From: Fragilariopsis cylindrus CCMP1102
Lineage: Eukaryota > Bacillariophyta > Bacillariophyceae > Bacillariales > Bacillariaceae
Length of the DNA: 64,000 bases
Direction of reading: 5' to 3'
Assembly: GCA_900095095.1 (NCBI GenBank)
Contig: FMBT01000427.1
Span: 54,173-118,172, forward strand
Part shown: positions 41,528 through 50,738 of the stretch, piece after piece
Position numbering within the stretch: the stretch's first letter is position 1
Layout of the letters: the number at the start of each line of letters is the position of its first letter
Notes under the pieces: generated by a model
Told to the model about the DNA's origin: nothing
Seen by the model: the letters and a program-made list of their open reading frames with translations, nothing else
Databases searched by the model: none
Position numbers and translations under genes: made by a program

Positions 41528-41782
41528 GATTATTAATTACTGTATTGCTAACTAAACTTTATAGGTAGTACATGGTTAATGTACAGTAAAAGAAATGATA
41601 CAATGTGCTGCTACTGCTACTGCTAATGATGCTGTTGCTGTTGTTGGACGGTCTACTTCTTTTATTTTGTGTTCCACCTCCTGGAGTTTCGCGATAATAC
41701 AAATTAGCCATGATTATTGATTGATTATTGCTCACTAAAATGTATAGTACATGGGTGAATGTAAAGTCAAAGAAATGATATA
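41415..41782 (-). repeat. Tandem duplication of the Wss1-like gene 5' end, unit about 185 bp
   Basis: The segment at about 41603-41782 repeats 41415-41600: CTGCTAATGATGCTG, GACGGTCTACTTCTTTTATT, the start region GCCATGATTATT and the upstream TAGTACATGG. The second copy encodes MANLYYRETPGGGTQNKRSR in place of MAHLYYRETPGGRGTQ, then runs off. It therefore carries a spare promoter plus start. Confidence 0.85.
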
Positions 41783-43559
41783 GTAGAAGTAGTTCACTTT
41801 TTTGACTTGATTCCATTATTAGCATCTCTCGACCCTTTTTTTCTTTTACTTTCTATCGATCGTCTTTTGTCGTAGGTAGGCAGTCAAGTCTACTACTTTT
41901 TGTTCTCCCCGTTGCATTTTATTCAATTTTTTTTTGAAAAATAGAGGAGGGGGCTGCGAATATTTCATTTTTTCATCATATTATTTCAAAGTTTTCTATT
42001 TTTTTCATTGAAAAAAATAATGCTTTCAGAAATTGGGAGGATGGATAGAAACACATACACATACACAACATACACATGCAGACTTGATCAGGATAGTTGC
42101 TAAAAAGCTGATAGTAATAAATTACCTCTCTGGGTCCTGTTTGTTAGGCTTGAAAGCTAAAGCTAGCAAGGATCACAAAAAAAGAAAAAAATATACAGAT
42201 AAAACTAACAGTCTTGTAAATAAAAAATGCAATGGAATATAGTAGTAACATTTGTTGTTGTTGGTTGGATGAGTCTGTGCACTTTCATCAATTGCCTTTC
42301 AATTAACACAAGATACTATCTGACAAGTGAAGCTTGTTGTAAACATTGCTGCAAGCATGGTATTATGCATGGGTATTATATGCATACTATACCAGTAGGT
42401 AACATATAAATTATGGGTGGCTATGTTAAGTTAAGTAACAGATAATGATGCCATTATATCTACTTTCCCACCTAATATGGCCTTAGAATTTACAAAAGAG
42501 AAATTCTTATGGATCTAGCAGTGCAAGATGTGCATAGTGAAGGATTTATAGGTGCAAAGTGCCATATGTCACAATGGATATAACAGTCTACTGAGTATAA
42601 TAACCTCCATCCAGTGTGTTGATGAATAAACAAAGGAGATATACAGCGGTTACTGCTGTTATGGACCTTGATCACTCAACTATTACCAGCTTAGCCAAAA
42701 GGTGCCTGTTACTACAGTTATTACCGTACACAATGTACCCCCACTTCACACCGACAATAAACATTTAAAAAAGGACACTGTACACTCTGAGCAAACTTAT
42801 TGTTTGATTACTGGAGCAAATTATGACTTTCTCAAGTTCTAGGATTATATTGCCATATCTTCCCATACTCAATTTCACTCCCAACACACTTTTCTCTGCC
42901 TTCCCTTCCCATCCCCTTATTTTATAAAGATATTAATTATAATCCCTCCTTCAGCAGAATACTTCAATGGTACAGGTACTAAAACAGGGTTATGGTGAGA
43001 AGAATTAGCAATCCCTTGGGCACCCTTACTTTGTATTGCTGATGCGATGACATATATGGTAATCGTTATTTAATTACAGGACAAAATCCTGCATCATCTG
43101 AATTACTGGTACACTAAAGCAAAGTAAAGTCATTGAACTATTAAAGTGTTGATTATTGGGTGTTCATAATATTATAATGTAAGAAACAAGAACAGAAGAA
43201 TAACTGAATGCATGATTTTTTTAGCCCGTGAGATTGGAATGATGTTCGATTGGAATGATAATGATGAGAATGACAGCATTAATAACGATGACGTTCCCAA
43301 TATCTCTTTTTTAAAATGAGAACATTATTTATGTGGAACTGCTACTAATAAATATTAGTGTACAATTGTATTTTAGAATAAATAAGTTTAATATTATGTT
43401 ATATTATATTATATGTTTTATCGATCTGACTTTTCGTCTCTTATTATGCATATGTAGATGTAGTCGAGTAGCTGGTTAGTTCGTTATTCCATCTCTTTCT
43501 CTTTTTTCGTTTCGTTTCCAGTTCTTCATGAATATTAACTTTTTTGTTTTCAAAATACT
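41783..43559. other. Long ORF-poor region
   Basis: About 1.8 kb. T-rich at 41830-42010, CA-rich near 42047-42077; the rest has a different base texture from the genes but no long repeat or ORF that I can identify. A 60-codon ORF at 42227-42409 (start MQWNIVVTFVVVGWMSL) could encode a small secreted Cys peptide; support is weak. Confidence 0.35.
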
Positions 43560-44177
43560 TTACTCGCAACTTTTGTTAGTATTGCAGCAGGAGGAGCAGG
43601 TATCAGAAGAGGTACGTAAAGTCCATTCAAGTTTTCCATTACTGCATCCGAACTTTGCTGAACCGGAAGTACATTGATATGGCACATCGTCTCCACATAA
43701 ACGATCTGCATAGTCCGTACAAAAGGTCTGGTCGCAGGGTTGATCGCATGATTTAGTATCCTCTGGAATATCCAGGAAACTGCAGTTGGTCAAGTCGCAC
43801 GATGTAGTACACGTTCCTTCCAACCACGGAGTTGGGGAACATCCTCCATGAGGACCACCATTGTTGAAAAGACAAGTAAAGGGTGCGACCTCATGGTTGC
43901 AGTTGGAACCGTAACATTCTTCAAATGTACACGAAGGAACCGAACTGCTGACATAATTATTCCCAAGTGCTACTGTCGCCGCCGCTGTAGTAGCGCTGGA
44001 GCCTGTCGAAGAATACACGGCAATGGCAATCACTAGAAGCATTGATACCACTCCTCCACCAATAAGAATGACTCGGAGACTCATCTTAGAGTGACGACGC
44101 TGCACACTTTCATCAGAGCGAGGAGGGGTCATGGTAATATCAGCGTTAGCGTGTGGGATGCTTTCGTACTTAGTCAT
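43560..44177 (-). CDS. Single-pass membrane protein with Cys-rich extracellular domain
   Basis: 205 residues, intact from ATG 44177. A cytoplasmic head with a PPRSDES segment and basic RRHSK precedes one hydrophobic helix (LRVILIGGGVVSMLLVIAIAVY, about residues 34-55), then an Ala/Thr/Ser spacer. The outer part of about 130 residues has some 20 Cys in regular spacing (CTFEECYGSNC, CDLTNCSFLD, CDQPCDQTFC, CSSCC), implying many disulfides. The layout is that of a type II signal-anchor protein with a secreted-type knot domain. I recognise no named family; surface recognition or wall attachment is inference. Confidence 0.65.
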   Translation of the reverse strand: MTKYESIPHANADITMTPPRSDESVQRRHSKMSLRVILIGGGVVSMLLVIAIAVYSSTGSSATTAAATVALGNNYVSSSVPSCTFEECYGSNCNHEVAPFTCLFNNGGPHGGCSPTPWLEGTCTTSCDLTNCSFLDIPEDTKSCDQPCDQTFCTDYADRLCGDDVPYQCTSGSAKFGCSNGKLEWTLRTSSDTCSSCCNTNKSCE

Positions 44178-44715
44178 TATAGAGTGTATCTTTATTCTAC
44201 TAGATCAATGTATCCGCTCAGTATGTTGTGTTGTTGTGTTGCTGTTGTATATTCTATATTAACGTGATGTTGGGATGTTTGTGACGATTCGACTCTACCG
44301 GTAGATTCGATACGATTCATTCATTAATTCATTTTATACTTCTTCAAAAAAATCTTTTATCTCTAAAAAAATCTAGTCACTTGACTTGTAAACAGCTTGC
44401 TGTCAAAAAAGTACAAGAGCGATTTTTTGTGATTCAAGCGCAGCGCGGAGTCTCACCGAAGATTGACACAACTGCAAAGTGAACGACGTACGTACGAGAT
44501 TCCGTTATCTTTTTCTTGTTACCGGTAACTATCCGTTAAATTTTAATTTTTAAGCAAACCAAAATGAGATCATCGAATCTTCGGTGTTTTCTAAATTTAC
44601 ATTTATATTGATAAAACAAGCAATATTCAAAAAAAAGGGGAATGGAAAGTAAGATAGACCTATTAGTATATTCTTACCACAAATATTATTGTATCTAGAG
44701 AGAGAGAGAAGTACT
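44178..44715. other. Divergent intergenic region
   Basis: Between the Cys-rich membrane protein (minus) and a small plus-strand ORF. AT-rich, with a GAGA run at 44698-44709 just before the ORF. Nothing else supported. Confidence 0.35.
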
Positions 44716-44982
44716 ATGTCAGGTATAGAGGCTGTCTTCAGAGATCCTGCTGCTGCAGTTGATACAACAAAAGCGTCGTCATCAGCAACGCCTACCACTA
44801 CAGCACAAGAAGAAAATTGCACGGAGGAGAAGAAGAATATCAGTAACGGAGGTAGCGATAGCACATTGTCATTATCGTTGAACGACGACGAAGATAACAA
44901 CAAGAATGATGAAAGCAACAAGAACAAGAACGATAGTAGTAATAATGTAATACATGAATCAAAAGAGGAGGAGGAGTGTTAG
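44716..44982 (+). CDS. Small acidic disordered protein, uncertain
   Basis: The ATG at 44716 opens 88 codons: MSGIEAVFRDPAAAVDTTKA, then Ser/Thr/Glu-rich sequence, an acidic/Asn-rich segment, ending KEEEEC. It is almost wholly low-complexity, so coding support is limited to the neat start and lack of frame breaks. No domain, signal peptide or membrane segment. A purine-rich run precedes the ATG. The opposite strand is also open, so either could be chance. Confidence 0.25.
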   Translation: MSGIEAVFRDPAAAVDTTKASSSATPTTTAQEENCTEEKKNISNGGSDSTLSLSLNDDEDNNKNDESNKNKNDSSNNVIHESKEEEEC

Positions 44983-45738
44983 CAAGTAGTTAAGTTACTT
45001 GATTGGATTGGACTATCGACATGGCGTTTCTACTCTACTCATACTTTTACGTCGGACTGTCAAGCAAAAAAAGGTTTAGCCGATCATGATTATATAAACC
45101 GGACGCAGTCAGTACGGTATTAGTGACAACTATCTATCTTTTGTGTTGGGTGGGTGTGCTGTCCAAATATTCTCTACAACGGTGGTGCCCGCATACGATT
45201 GTCACGTCCTCCGACTATAATGATAGTGTATGAGAGCAGCAGCTATAACTCCAACTACTTAAGCAACATACATCCATCCTCGTTACCATAAGCTGAGTTA
45301 ATATAATTAGGAACAGAACCAAGAAGTCAAAACACAACAAAAACTTATATATCATTTTGGAATACACGTATTATGTGCAGTAGAACAAACTATTATTACT
45401 GTTCTACTTTATGTGTATCACTATCCTTCATTTTTAACAGAGGATTCTTCCTTTTCATGATAACATTTTTGTTCGTTGTTGTCAGTTGAGGACGTTGTTT
45501 CTCCAATTATTTTCAACTAGAGCATCACCCAAATGCCTCTCGTACAACGCTTTATATACAAATATTTGTCATATGCGTTATTGAATCTGTCCTTTACTAT
45601 TTCAGCTACCTTGCTGCTAGATAAGAAACCTGGCACAGCACATTACGTATGTACACTATCTTCATCTTGATTTCTCTCTGTCAGCCATCCCTTCAACAAT
45701 AGAATACGATACCAAAGAAGGTGAGGCCAACGGTAACG
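44983..45738. other. Intergenic region
   Basis: About 750 bp, no gene or clear repeat seen. Mixed AT-rich sequence before the 3' end of the RRM remnant. Confidence 0.4.
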
Positions 45739-46571
45739 TCAGCGCCGACGGGGATGATAACGGCGAATAATCATTAGAGCTCGCTTGTGGATGAGACGCC
45801 TATCGATATTCATTGCTTCATCGTCATCTCCCGATACCGATATTCTTCGAAGACGTCGACGACAGGGGGTGGTGGCGGTAGTCACTTTCGTGGGGGGGGT
45901 AAAGGGTTGATCTTGTTCGGATTGAATGTCATGCTCACAGTCACGATATCGATAACGATTTAGATCGGGGTCAATTTCTAGGTCCCGACCATCAAGATCA
46001 CGACGTGATTCGTGATTTTTCACTGGTACTTTGTATACCGGACAACCCTCTCATTACAGTGCATCTTATTCCATCTTTCTTCTTATCGCTACCAATATCG
46101 TTATCTCGAATCTTCAAATACCGATTTTGCAATTTCTGGATCACAGTAAACGCGATGTAGCCAAATCCACGAGGACGATTTGTCTTTTTTGTCACGTGCA
46201 GTAAACGTATACGCATCATCGAGTTGGAACCAAATTGTTGAAACAAGTCACGTAATTCCAGATTGGTCATACTAGGATGGATTCCGTTTGTGAACAGTTG
46301 TATGTCGTTTTTTTTAGTCTCCATCATTACCAGCACGGCAATGTTTGATTTCACAAACTTTTCCTCTCAGTACAATTCGTTCACCGAATCCTTCATTTTT
46401 GTCACCCAATTTTAACAACATGTGCTGCAACTTCTGGATTAACAAATGGCACATATCCAAATTTTACGTTTAGATCTTTTTCTTGGTTAAATGATGTACG
46501 ATTCATCCATACGGATTTTACCAAATTGACCAAGAAGTATTTTCGGCACAATGCCTCCTTTTCAATCGCTT
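45739..46571 (-). pseudogene. Truncated two-RRM RNA-binding protein gene
   Basis: Reading from 46571 the minus strand encodes a first RRM missing its beginning (SYGSVKAIEKEA, then FGYVPFVNPEVAAHVVKIG). After a shift near 46413 come GERIVLRGKVCEIKHCRAG and a full second RRM: IQLFTNGIHPSMTNLELRDL with RNP2-like LFTNGI, and RGFGYIAF as RNP1, followed in another frame by DPEIAKSVFED. A basic tail (CRRRLRRISVSGDDDEAMN, RRYHPRRR) ends at 45739. At least four frame breaks occur, and the 5' end runs into the stop codon of the sulfatase gene with no start. Either a decayed copy cut by rearrangement or a gene whose first exon lies elsewhere with poor sequence; I favour the former. RRMs bind single-stranded RNA. 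Confidence 0.55.
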
Positions 46572-48611
46572 TCACCGAGCCGTAAGAGTTGTACTATTCC
46601 CGGAATAAGATGATGAGATCTTTGAAGAATGCGACCGACTGTGACTATGACTAGTAGTACAGGGATAATTCGACCCGTGTGCTATTCCTTTCCTTCCAAT
46701 AACTAGACTACCGTCCTTCGTTACCCATTTTTCACCTCTACCTTCATTTTGAAATTGTTTTACTAAAGTTTGTCTCCAAAATTTTAAAATGGAATCATTG
46801 TAATAGTCCGTTTTATTTCGTCGTCGTTCCTCACCACCATCTCCGTTATTATGCGCAGCAGCATCAGTCGCAGTTGTTGATGTATTTGATGATGTTACTA
46901 CCAGATCGTATCTTTCATTTGGATCATCCGATATACAAAATAATTGTTCTGTACTATTCATTGGAAAGAAGATGTATTTGTATATTATATTATTACTTTT
47001 GTGTCTATGATGATGATGGTGATTACCCCTCTCATAGTCGTCGTCATTCGCATTCACGGTATTATTATTAAGTATTATTGTAAGGTTACTTGGTAATATA
47101 CCAATAATTGCATTCCAATGAATACGTCCATCGTTATACAATGTCGAATGTTCAAGATCAAGATAGTTTCTAACAGTATTATTCTTCCCTCCTCGAATAA
47201 TATTCATAAGTGATATACCATTCATTAATGGATCAACTTTAGTAACATTGGCTAATATACCAAGATAATCATATATTGTTGCTGCTATATCTCGATTTTC
47301 TACAATAGCGTCACTGACTTTGTTACTTACAAGACTACTTATTCTTGTTTTTGTTCTTTTCGTTTTCGATCCTCCAGCATGAGCATTAGTTGTATTTTTG
47401 TTTGTATTTGTAGTAGGCATTTTCATCATCATATTTATGTGAGTTGATGCTTCGTATGGATAACCTTTCCTCCATAGATTATGATCGCCATTCATATCAC
47501 CATGATCCGATGTCCAAATAATTAACATATCATCTAAAAGAGTGGTGGTACTTGGACTACTCTTTGCACTTGTTGTACTTCGTCTTTTTCTTCTTAATTT
47601 ATTTACTATTATACCAATGGATTCATCTACAAATTCTACATTTGCCATATATGCAGCACGACTAGTTCTTGCTAAATCATCGTCCCCTGGATCACCGTGC
47701 CATGCATCATGTGACATCTTTGTTGTATTCCTATATTGTTGATCCCAACTACTATTATTCATCATACTGTCATTATTGATGTTACGTTTGTAAAATAATT
47801 CATTCTTCTTTTTCATATGCTTATCCCATAATCGTTTTGGTGGATCATAAGGGGAATGCGGTCTATGGTAACTAACCTTCAAGAATATCGGATGCTGTTC
47901 TCTCTTCTTCTTCTTTTGTTGTTGATGAGGATCATTATTGTTATCGACGTCGTTGTCGTCAGAATAATCCAAGAAATGTTCATTATCATCAATAATGTTT
48001 AGTACTTGTCGTGTCGTCCATGATGTTGGATGTATGTGTTCATCAAATTTGTATGGGCATGCATTCCAATCATTCCATCCTAAGTCACATGTTGATAATG
48101 GATCAATACCAGGAAACGTATTATTAAAAAATGTATTATAATCATCCTCGATATTAATATTTTCATCAAATGTCAGACCCTCATATAATTTCATGTTTTG
48201 GTATCCATGTGTAATAAATTCACGGTGACGATGTTGTTGTTGCTGTTGTTGGTCTTCTTTTTCTTTTGTCCCAAAATGATTCTTTCCCACGACAATTGTT
48301 TTATAACCAAGATAATCAGCTAACACGGACGGCAGAGTTGTGGTATAATTCTCACAACTTACACCTGCATCATATCCTAACATACCATGATTCCATGTAC
48401 TTCTTCCTGTTAATAAGGCAGCTCGTGCTGGGGTGCAGCTTGGTGTAGATACGAATGCATTTGTAAATAATGTGGTTGTATTTGTATTTGAATCAACTCT
48501 TGATAGGTGGTACATAATTTGTGGATTGAATGCATCAAATCTCAGTTGATCAGTAACAATAAGTAAAATATTCGGAAGGCTATTACTACTAATACCACTA
48601 CCTGAAACCAT
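46572..48611 (-). CDS. Formylglycine-dependent sulfatase
   Basis: 679 residues, intact from ATG 48611. It starts with the metal-binding N-terminal motif NILLIVTDQLRFDAF, then the type I sulfatase signature around the modified Cys: STPSCTPARAALLTGR (C-x-P-x-R, Cys to formylglycine). Further blocks: LADYLGYKTIVVGKNHFG, FLKVSYHRPHSPYDPP, IIWTSDHGDMNGDHNLWRKG (second metal site) and SDDPNERYDL. Low-complexity inserts of Asn, Thr, His sit in loops. No signal peptide is seen at this start, though sulfatases are modified in the ER, so an upstream exon or unseen signal is possible. Role: hydrolysis of sulfate esters on polysaccharides, the converse of the sulfotransferase at 30774-32600. Confidence 0.88.
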   Translation of the reverse strand: MVSGSGISSNSLPNILLIVTDQLRFDAFNPQIMYHLSRVDSNTNTTTLFTNAFVSTPSCTPARAALLTGRSTWNHGMLGYDAGVSCENYTTTLPSVLADYLGYKTIVVGKNHFGTKEKEDQQQQQQHRHREFITHGYQNMKLYEGLTFDENINIEDDYNTFFNNTFPGIDPLSTCDLGWNDWNACPYKFDEHIHPTSWTTRQVLNIIDDNEHFLDYSDDNDVDNNNDPHQQQKKKKREQHPIFLKVSYHRPHSPYDPPKRLWDKHMKKKNELFYKRNINNDSMMNNSSWDQQYRNTTKMSHDAWHGDPGDDDLARTSRAAYMANVEFVDESIGIIVNKLRRKRRSTTSAKSSPSTTTLLDDMLIIWTSDHGDMNGDHNLWRKGYPYEASTHINMMMKMPTTNTNKNTTNAHAGGSKTKRTKTRISSLVSNKVSDAIVENRDIAATIYDYLGILANVTKVDPLMNGISLMNIIRGGKNNTVRNYLDLEHSTLYNDGRIHWNAIIGILPSNLTIILNNNTVNANDDDYERGNHHHHHRHKSNNIIYKYIFFPMNSTEQLFCISDDPNERYDLVVTSSNTSTTATDAAAHNNGDGGEERRRNKTDYYNDSILKFWRQTLVKQFQNEGRGEKWVTKDGSLVIGRKGIAHGSNYPCTTSHSHSRSHSSKISSSYSGNSTTLTAR

Positions 48612-49379
48612 CGTACAGACTGAATTGCCGTAATTGGGATTTGTTCTGTCGTCGTCGTCGTCGTTGTTAAATCAAGTTTTCTGGAACATCAACGAAGAGT
48701 TTGTTTTTTTGAAGAAGGAAAACCCAGAGACAAATCCAAACCCAAATGGATTGATATACGTTGAAATTATTTTTGATGATGTCGTCTTCGCAATTGTATC
48801 CTACAAGTACTACAATTTTGTATGATAAGAGGCAGTCGTTATCGTTGCCATGAGGTATGAGGTATGTGAAAATGTGAAATGAGTTCAAATTCAAAATGTG
48901 TCAAGATGTTATGATGTCATTTAAGATTTTAGATTCATTCGATTCATTCAGATTGATTCATTCACACGGGACTAAAATGGAACGATCCATTTTTTTCATT
49001 TTGTTTGCACCCACCGATTCCTTTCCTAATTTGTTTCATCTTGTGGAGTACAAGAGATCAACCATGATTGGGTATGCCTTTGTTGCAGTAGTAGTAGTAG
49101 AATGAAGATGCTTGGAAAATTGTTATATAATATATGGTCATTTGACTTATGACTACTTAGCGTATGAAAGTGTTCATTCGTTCAAACATACAGATTAATT
49201 TAGCAAGTATGTATGATAAGACACTTGTTTTTGTCGCAATATTAAAGTAGGTTGACCTTTGTATCGAATTTAATTGACACACCAATACTAGTCTAGTAGT
49301 AGGTAGACCTTTATTGTTTATTCATTAAGTACATACAGTACAAACTAATTTGGGAGAATGCAATTATTCATTTTATTAT
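48612..49379. other. Intergenic region
   Basis: About 770 bp upstream of the sulfatase and downstream of the FKBP gene. A CAA/GTCGTC run at 48648-48665, ATTCATTCGATTCATTCAG-type repeats near 48932-48962, and a duplicated AAACTAATTTGGGAG / GTACTAATTTGGGAG pair at 49342 and 49403. No gene. Confidence 0.4.
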
Positions 49380-50068
49380 TTATTCGTCAGTGAGTAAATA
49401 CGTACTAATTTGGGAGGGGAGTAGTAGCTTCACATCCAGTACCAATTCCGGTGTATCGGGCCGTGTTGGATTGCAAAATGTGTTCTTGAAACGATTGTAG
49501 GTATCTCCACGAGGAACTGGTCCCGGTCCACATTCCTTGACATCATACCCAAGATTATTATTGCCACCAGAAGCATTTATAATCACACGTCGAATTCCAC
49601 CTGGCAGCATGGGAGGAACACCATCCCCTCCCGCTATCGCCTGCTCCAGTCCTGCAATAGTGGATCGATCTCCGAGTACCCATTGGTATGGAATACCAGA
49701 ATCGGCCGTACTGTAAATTTTAACACCGTTTGCTAAGCCAGTGGAGGACATGACATAATTAATCACTACTGGATCACCCATTTTTTTTGGATCACCTTCT
49801 CCCAGTTTGGCATCTGCGTATTGGAATGATTTTCCGGACGAACTAGAATAAAAAACAAGATCCGCAGCATTCGCAATATTATTATTGGTGTTTCCTAATA
49901 ATAAGGGCGCCGAAGTAAAGGCTGAGTAGATTCCAATTACTGCTGGTGTTATAGCAACTCGTGTGAGGAAATCTCTTCGTTGCTCCATCTGCATGTGAAG
50001 TGCCGTAACTGCTTCCCCCAAATAAAGGAAACTAGTTACGGCCAGGAGTATCCTTGTGTGTATCGTCA
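49380..50068 (-). CDS. Thylakoid-lumen-type FKBP peptidyl-prolyl isomerase
   Basis: ATG 50068, 229 residues. A signal peptide (ILLAVTSFLYLGEAVTALHM) with VTALHM in the place of the ASAF motif precedes a second targeting part with twin arginine and hydrophobic core (RRDFLTRVAITPAVIGIY, ending ANAAD). This is the bipartite plus Tat-type leader of thylakoid lumen proteins. The mature FKBP domain has GDPVVINYVMSS, WVLGDRSTIAGLEQAI, GVPPMLPGGIRRVIIN and a C-terminal LVLDVKLL, as in plant and diatom luminal FKBPs, whose active-site aromatics are often reduced. Proposed role: chaperone/isomerase in photosystem assembly. Confidence 0.85.
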
Positions 50069-50738
50069 TTATTGTCTTCAATCTGCTCTCCCGTTAACTT
50101 CCTTTATTAAGGTATTAGACTACTTGATGATAGTATTGTACAATAAAATGTACATCATTTTCTGCCGTGCGTGCCAAGCATCTGAGATTGTAAATTCGTC
50201 TTTTAATTTTATTCATTCACGAATGTTTAGGGTATCACGAACAACTTTGTGAACGCAAGGACAGACGCTATGTTTAGGAAAATTTAATGATCGTAGCACA
50301 TAAATCTTGAATCTTATCACTTCTCAGATTTTTCTATTTATTGTTCCTGGTATCGATCTATACATAATACACAAAATCCTAGCGTGGATGTTTTTCTTTT
50401 CGTATAGCATGCTTCTATCATTACCATCAAGATTGATGATACTACTAGATGGAGTTGGTTGCAGAACCATCAAAATTTCGTACAACGTTTTCACAAAACG
50501 GTATTGAATATTTTATAATTGTTGTGGAGTTCCCTCGAAGGAAATATTCCCAGGCGGGATTGGTATGAATTTCCACGCTTCATCAATTTGTGGTCATGTT
50601 ATGAGCTCGTGATGTGAGGTTCAGCACATCAGATATGTAGACACAATGTTACCTACTACTTGGCCTGTATCCTTCTCATAATATTCATCAGCTTCCAAAA
50701 TCACAAAAATATAGCATTAACGAAAGGACGACGCTAAA
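50069..50738. other. Divergent intergenic region
   Basis: About 670 bp between the FKBP gene (minus) and the GTPase-HA gene (plus), with both promoters; no other feature recognised. Confidence 0.4.

Noticed and set aside
42227-42409. 60-codon ORF with hydrophobic start and Cys/His-rich end
   Set aside because: Could be a small secreted peptide, but it is short, isolated in an ORF-poor stretch and unsupported by any family.
44550-44927. 125-codon minus-strand ORF with hydrophobic start
   Set aside because: Reads through the complement of Asp/Asn/Ser codon runs; begins at a non-ATG codon context and shows no domain.
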